Part shown: piece after piece, positions 22,922 to 25,847 of the stretch
Position numbering within the stretch: position 1 is the stretch's first letter
How the letters are laid out: each line of letters opens with the position of its first letter
Assembly: GCA_902489375.1 (NCBI GenBank)
Contig: CABTZP010000003.1
Coordinates: 1-25,847, forward strand
Reading direction: 5' to 3'
Source of the DNA: an uncultured Tissierellia bacterium
GTDB lineage: Bacteria > Bacillota > Clostridia > Tissierellales > Peptoniphilaceae
Length of the DNA stretch: 25,847 nucleotides
Translations under genes and position numbers: made by a program
Notes under the pieces: model-generated
The model's input: only the letters and a program-made list of their open reading frames with translations
Told to the model about the DNA's origin: nothing
The model's database searches: none

Positions 22922-23986
22922 ATGGAAAATACAAAAGTTCCCTTTAACTTGCAGGTGGATGTCGATCAGTTTTTACCGGCTTCAGAAGAAGAAAAAGCCT
23001 ATATGGTCAAGCAGCGCCCTTCGACGACCTTTTTTAAGGATGGGGTCAAGCGCTTGAAAAAGAATAAAGTCGCGTTGGTTTCCTTTTATGTGATTGTCGT
23101 TATTGTTATCTCCGCGATTATCCTGCCTTTCTTCTGGCCTTATTCTTATGAGCAGCAGCTGGGCATTTCACCTGGCCGTCCGGTTGATCCGACCTATTCC
23201 AACTTAAAACCCTTTGAATATGGATCAACGGAAAAGACAAAAAAAGCAAACGGAGAAAGCGTCTTTCCCCATGTCTTTGGAACCGACTCACAGGGCCGGG
23301 ACTATTTTATCCGTGTCACCTATGGAACCCGAATTTCACTTGCCGTCGGCTTCTTCGCTTCCCTGATTGTTCTTGTCATCGGACTGGTCGTGGGATCGGT
23401 CGCCGGGTACTTTGGCGGGAAAGTGGACCTGGTGATCATGCGCATTGTCGATATTATTTACTCCCTGCCGGACATGGTCATGGTCATTTTGCTGGCTTCT
23501 GTTTTCAAAGCCGTCTTTGGCAACCAGCTGGAGGGAACCGTCCTCGCGAAAATCGGTTCCAATATTCTTTCCTTATTCATTATTTTCGCCCTTCTTTATT
23601 GGGCCTCCATGGCTCGGTTAATTCGAGGCCAGATCCTCTCCCTTCGGGAACAGGAATATGTCTTAGCGGCGGAATCGATGGATGCCCGCCCCGGCTGGAT
23701 CATTCGCAAGCACCTCCTGCCGAACTGCATTTCCGTCATTATTATTTCCACCGCCCTTCAGATCCCCAGTGCGATTTTCACCGAGTCCTATTTGAGCTTC
23801 CTGGGTCTTGGCGTAAATGCCCCCATGCCCTCTCTAGGCTCTCTGGCCAGTGACGCCCTGGACGGTTTGAGTTCCTATGCGTATCGGATGGTCATCCCGG
23901 CTATGGTCATCTCATTGATCGTTCTTTCGTTAAACCTTTTCGGCGATGGCCTGCGTGATGCCTTCGATCCGAAACTCAACAATTAA
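22922..23986 (+). CDS. oppC: Oligopeptide ABC transporter permease OppC
   Basis: A 354-residue second permease of the Opp importer, pairing with OppB. A cytoplasmic N-terminal extension of about 48 residues precedes TM1 (VALVSFYVIVVIVISAIILPF). The family motif HVFGTDSQGRDYFIRVTYGTRISL (about 121-144) is intact. The EAA loop is YVLAAESMDARPGWIIRKHLLPN, and SYLSFLGLGVNAPMPSLGS lies near the C-terminus. AAGGA lies just upstream of the ATG, and oppD starts 11 bases after its stop. Typical length and motifs; nothing is broken. Confidence 0.94.
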   Translation: MENTKVPFNLQVDVDQFLPASEEEKAYMVKQRPSTTFFKDGVKRLKKNKVALVSFYVIVVIVISAIILPFFWPYSYEQQLGISPGRPVDPTYSNLKPFEYGSTEKTKKANGESVFPHVFGTDSQGRDYFIRVTYGTRISLAVGFFASLIVLVIGLVVGSVAGYFGGKVDLVIMRIVDIIYSLPDMVMVILLASVFKAVFGNQLEGTVLAKIGSNILSLFIIFALLYWASMARLIRGQILSLREQEYVLAAESMDARPGWIIRKHLLPNCISVIIISTALQIPSAIFTESYLSFLGLGVNAPMPSLGSLASDALDGLSSYAYRMVIPAMVISLIVLSLNLFGDGLRDAFDPKLNN

Positions 23987-23997
23987 GGAGGAAAACG

Positions 23998-25038
23998 ATG
24001 ACCTTACTTGAAGTCAATGATTTACATACCTCCTTCTTTACCGACGCCGGAGAAGTAAAGGCGGTAAATGGCGTATCCTTTAAACTGGATCATGGAAAAG
24101 CGCTTGGGATTGTCGGCGAATCGGGATCGGGAAAATCCGTAACCGCCTATTCGATCCTTCAGATTCTGGCCCCGGGCGGAAAGATCGTCTCCGGATCCAT
24201 CAAGCTGGAGGGTAAGGAGCTCATTGGGGCGGGCGAAGAGGTCATGAAAGACATTCGGGGAAATAAGATTTCCATTATTTTCCAGGATCCGATGACCTCC
24301 CTGAACCCAACCTACACCATTGGCCATCAGCTGATTGAGGCGATTCTTCTTCACACCGACCGAAATAAGGCACAGGCCTTTGACCGGGCAGTGGAAATGC
24401 TTAGGCTGGTTAATATGAATGAACCGGAAAAAAGGATGAACCAGTATCCCTTTGAGTTTTCCGGTGGGATGAGACAGCGTGTCATGATTGCCATGGCCCT
24501 GGCCTGTGAACCGGATATCCTGATTGCGGACGAGCCAACGACTGCTTTGGATGTGACGATCCAGGCGCAGATCCTAGAACTAATGAAAGATCTGCAGGAA
24601 AAACTGGGGATGGCTATTATCATGATCACCCATGACTTGGGGGTCGTCGCCCAAATGTGTGACGAGATTGTCGTCATGTATGCGGGCGCCTACTGTGAAC
24701 GCGGGACCGCGGAAGAAATCTTTTATAATCCCCGTCATGAATACACACGGGGCCTGCTCCGGTCGATTCCTACCATGGATACCAAAGGGCAAAAGCTTCA
24801 TCCGATTACGGGAACGCCTATTGACCTTTTGAATATGCCCAAGGGCTGCGCATTTGCTCCCCGGTGCGAGAACGCGATGAAAATCTGCATCCATGAAAAG
24901 CCAACAACGATGAAAATCAATGAAAACCACCGGGCCTCCTGCTGGGTGAACGTAAAAGAAGGCGTCATGAGCGAAAGCGCAAGGCCTTCGGAAAAGCCCG
25001 ATCAAAAGACGGATTCCAGAGAAAAGGAGATGCAATAA
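23998..25038 (+). CDS. oppD: Oligopeptide ABC transporter ATP-binding protein OppD
   Basis: A 346-residue cytoplasmic ATPase subunit. Walker A is GESGSGKS (40-47), the Q-loop is in IIFQDP, the ABC signature FSGGMRQR is at 154-161, Walker B is ILIADEP (D178-E179) and the switch His is H212 in ITHDLG. The C-terminal oligopeptide/dipeptide domain has the GCAFAPRC...C motif that in Opp/Dpp ATPases can hold an Fe-S cluster. AAGGAGG precedes the ATG. The last ~25 residues (after NVKEG) are a charged tail beyond the usual end. The TAA stop overlaps the next ATG (TAATG), so OppD and OppF are translationally coupled. Confidence 0.95.
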   Translation: MTLLEVNDLHTSFFTDAGEVKAVNGVSFKLDHGKALGIVGESGSGKSVTAYSILQILAPGGKIVSGSIKLEGKELIGAGEEVMKDIRGNKISIIFQDPMTSLNPTYTIGHQLIEAILLHTDRNKAQAFDRAVEMLRLVNMNEPEKRMNQYPFEFSGGMRQRVMIAMALACEPDILIADEPTTALDVTIQAQILELMKDLQEKLGMAIIMITHDLGVVAQMCDEIVVMYAGAYCERGTAEEIFYNPRHEYTRGLLRSIPTMDTKGQKLHPITGTPIDLLNMPKGCAFAPRCENAMKICIHEKPTTMKINENHRASCWVNVKEGVMSESARPSEKPDQKTDSREKEMQ

Positions 25039-25847
25039 TGATCGAAGAAATCAAGGAAATGAACCATCCTTCCCAGACTCCTTTACTCCAGGTAAAGCAC
25101 TTAAAAAAATACTTTGATATCAATGTCGGACCCATGAAAACCAAGCCCCTAAAGGCGGTCGATGACGTTTCTTTTGACATTAAACCGGGACAAACCCTTG
25201 GACTGGTTGGCGAGTCTGGCTGTGGGAAAACGACCTGCGGAAGAACGATCCTTCATCTTTATCAACCGACTTCCGGAGAGATCATCTTTAGGGGAAAGGC
25301 CGTGAAAACGAGTCAAGATGTCAAAGACTTCCGAAGCCAGGCATCCATCGTCTTTCAGGATCCCTATTCCTCCCTGGATCCCCGCATGACGGTTGCCGAT
25401 ATTATCGGCGAACCGCTGGACATTGCCCACCGGTTTAACAGCAAAGCGGAAAGACGGGATCGAATTTTGGAATTAATGGACCGGGTGGGCTTAAACTCAG
25501 AGCACGCGGCCCGTTATGCTCATGAATTTTCCGGCGGTCAGCGCCAGCGGATCGGCATCGCAAGATCCCTTGCCATGGACCCCGCCTTTATCGTTTGCGA
25601 CGAGCCGGTAAGCGCCCTGGACGTTTCCATTCAGGCCCAGGTGCTCAATATGTTTGTCGAATTACAAGCGCAATTGGGTTTAACCTATCTTTTTATCGCC
25701 CATGACCTTTTGGTTGTCCGTCATGTCAGCGACCGGATCGCGGTGATGTATTTAGGGCGGCTGATTGAAATCGGATCGGCGGAGGGGAACACTGATCATC
25801 CCCTCCATCCCTATACCAAATCGCTGATTTCAGCCGTTCCCATCCCC
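25038..25847 (+). CDS. oppF: Oligopeptide ABC transporter ATP-binding protein OppF, 3' truncated
   Basis: The first 270 residues of the second Opp ATPase; the window ends inside the gene. Walker A is GESGCGKT (58-65), the Q-loop FQDPYSSLDPR (106-116), the signature FSGGQRQR (164-171), Walker B IVCDEP (D188-E189) and the switch His H222. The last visible part, HPLHPYTKSLISAVPIP, is the typical beginning of the C-terminal peptide-transporter domain, so about 50-60 residues are missing. The ATG overlaps the oppD stop by one base, and AAGGAG lies in the end of oppD. OppD/OppF form the ATPase pair driving OppBC. Confidence 0.94.
   Translation, partial: MIEEIKEMNHPSQTPLLQVKHLKKYFDINVGPMKTKPLKAVDDVSFDIKPGQTLGLVGESGCGKTTCGRTILHLYQPTSGEIIFRGKAVKTSQDVKDFRSQASIVFQDPYSSLDPRMTVADIIGEPLDIAHRFNSKAERRDRILELMDRVGLNSEHAARYAHEFSGGQRQRIGIARSLAMDPAFIVCDEPVSALDVSIQAQVLNMFVELQAQLGLTYLFIAHDLLVVRHVSDRIAVMYLGRLIEIGSAEGNTDHPLHPYTKSLISAVPIP

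Overview
The window looks like part of a draft chromosomal contig from a mid-GC Bacillota (Firmicutes) species, probably an anaerobic clostridial-type lineage. Reasons: nearly every gene has a strong AGGAGG-type Shine-Dalgarno site, genes are separated by compact hairpin-plus-T-run terminators, and the content includes ThiT (an ECF vitamin transporter S-component), an oxygen-sensitive CyuA-type cysteine desulfidase, an EFR1-type flavodoxin/ferredoxin protein, a MoxR/VWA pair and a YkvI-type transporter. I do not assign a genus. The first 21 bases are the end of an Illumina sequencing adapter, so the left edge is an assembly artefact. The right edge cuts an oppF gene. I saw no tRNA, rRNA, CRISPR array, insertion sequence or prophage gene.

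Layout. 1-840: adapter, the C-terminal half of an NhaC-family antiporter and a bidirectional terminator. 837-3051: macro-domain protein (-), MBL-fold hydrolase (+), thiamine transporter ThiT (-). 3205-5969 (-): MoxR AAA+ ATPase followed by a VWA-domain protein, an ATPase/chaperone-type pair. 6113-8152 (+): hypothetical protein (possibly frameshifted), YfbR-like HD nucleotidase, DUF1287 protein. 8289-12368 (-): apparent operon of membrane-anchored alpha/beta hydrolase, 3-hydroxyacyl-CoA-dehydrogenase-like enzyme, CyuA and an HD protein, behind a good sigma-A promoter at 12454-12482. 12561-12719 (-): a 52-residue Asn-rich protein with its own terminator. 12921-14566 (-): EFR1 redox protein and a TIM-barrel protein. 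14708-17826 (-): GlsB-type membrane protein, EamA transporter, aldo/keto reductase, PepSY lipoprotein. 18096-21642 (+): YkvI transporter, small Cys-rich GNAT, thiamine-binding protein, AEC transporter. 21985-25847 (+): oppBCDF peptide ABC transporter, with oppF truncated and no binding-protein gene in view.

How the genes work together. Most of the window is ordinary housekeeping and transport: cation, thiamine, peptide, amino-acid and organic-anion transport, with redox and nucleotide hydrolysis enzymes. The clear functional units are MoxR-VWA, the hydrolase/dehydrogenase/CyuA/HD cluster, EFR1-TIM barrel and oppBCDF. No convincing undescribed defence or mobile system is visible. The items most worth following up are the unannotated 52-residue Asn-rich protein, the possible structured leader before the Cys-rich GNAT gene, the EFR1-TIM-barrel pair, the unusual MoxR Walker A, and the suspected frameshift near 6200. 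Boundaries and motifs were read by eye; no database search was run.
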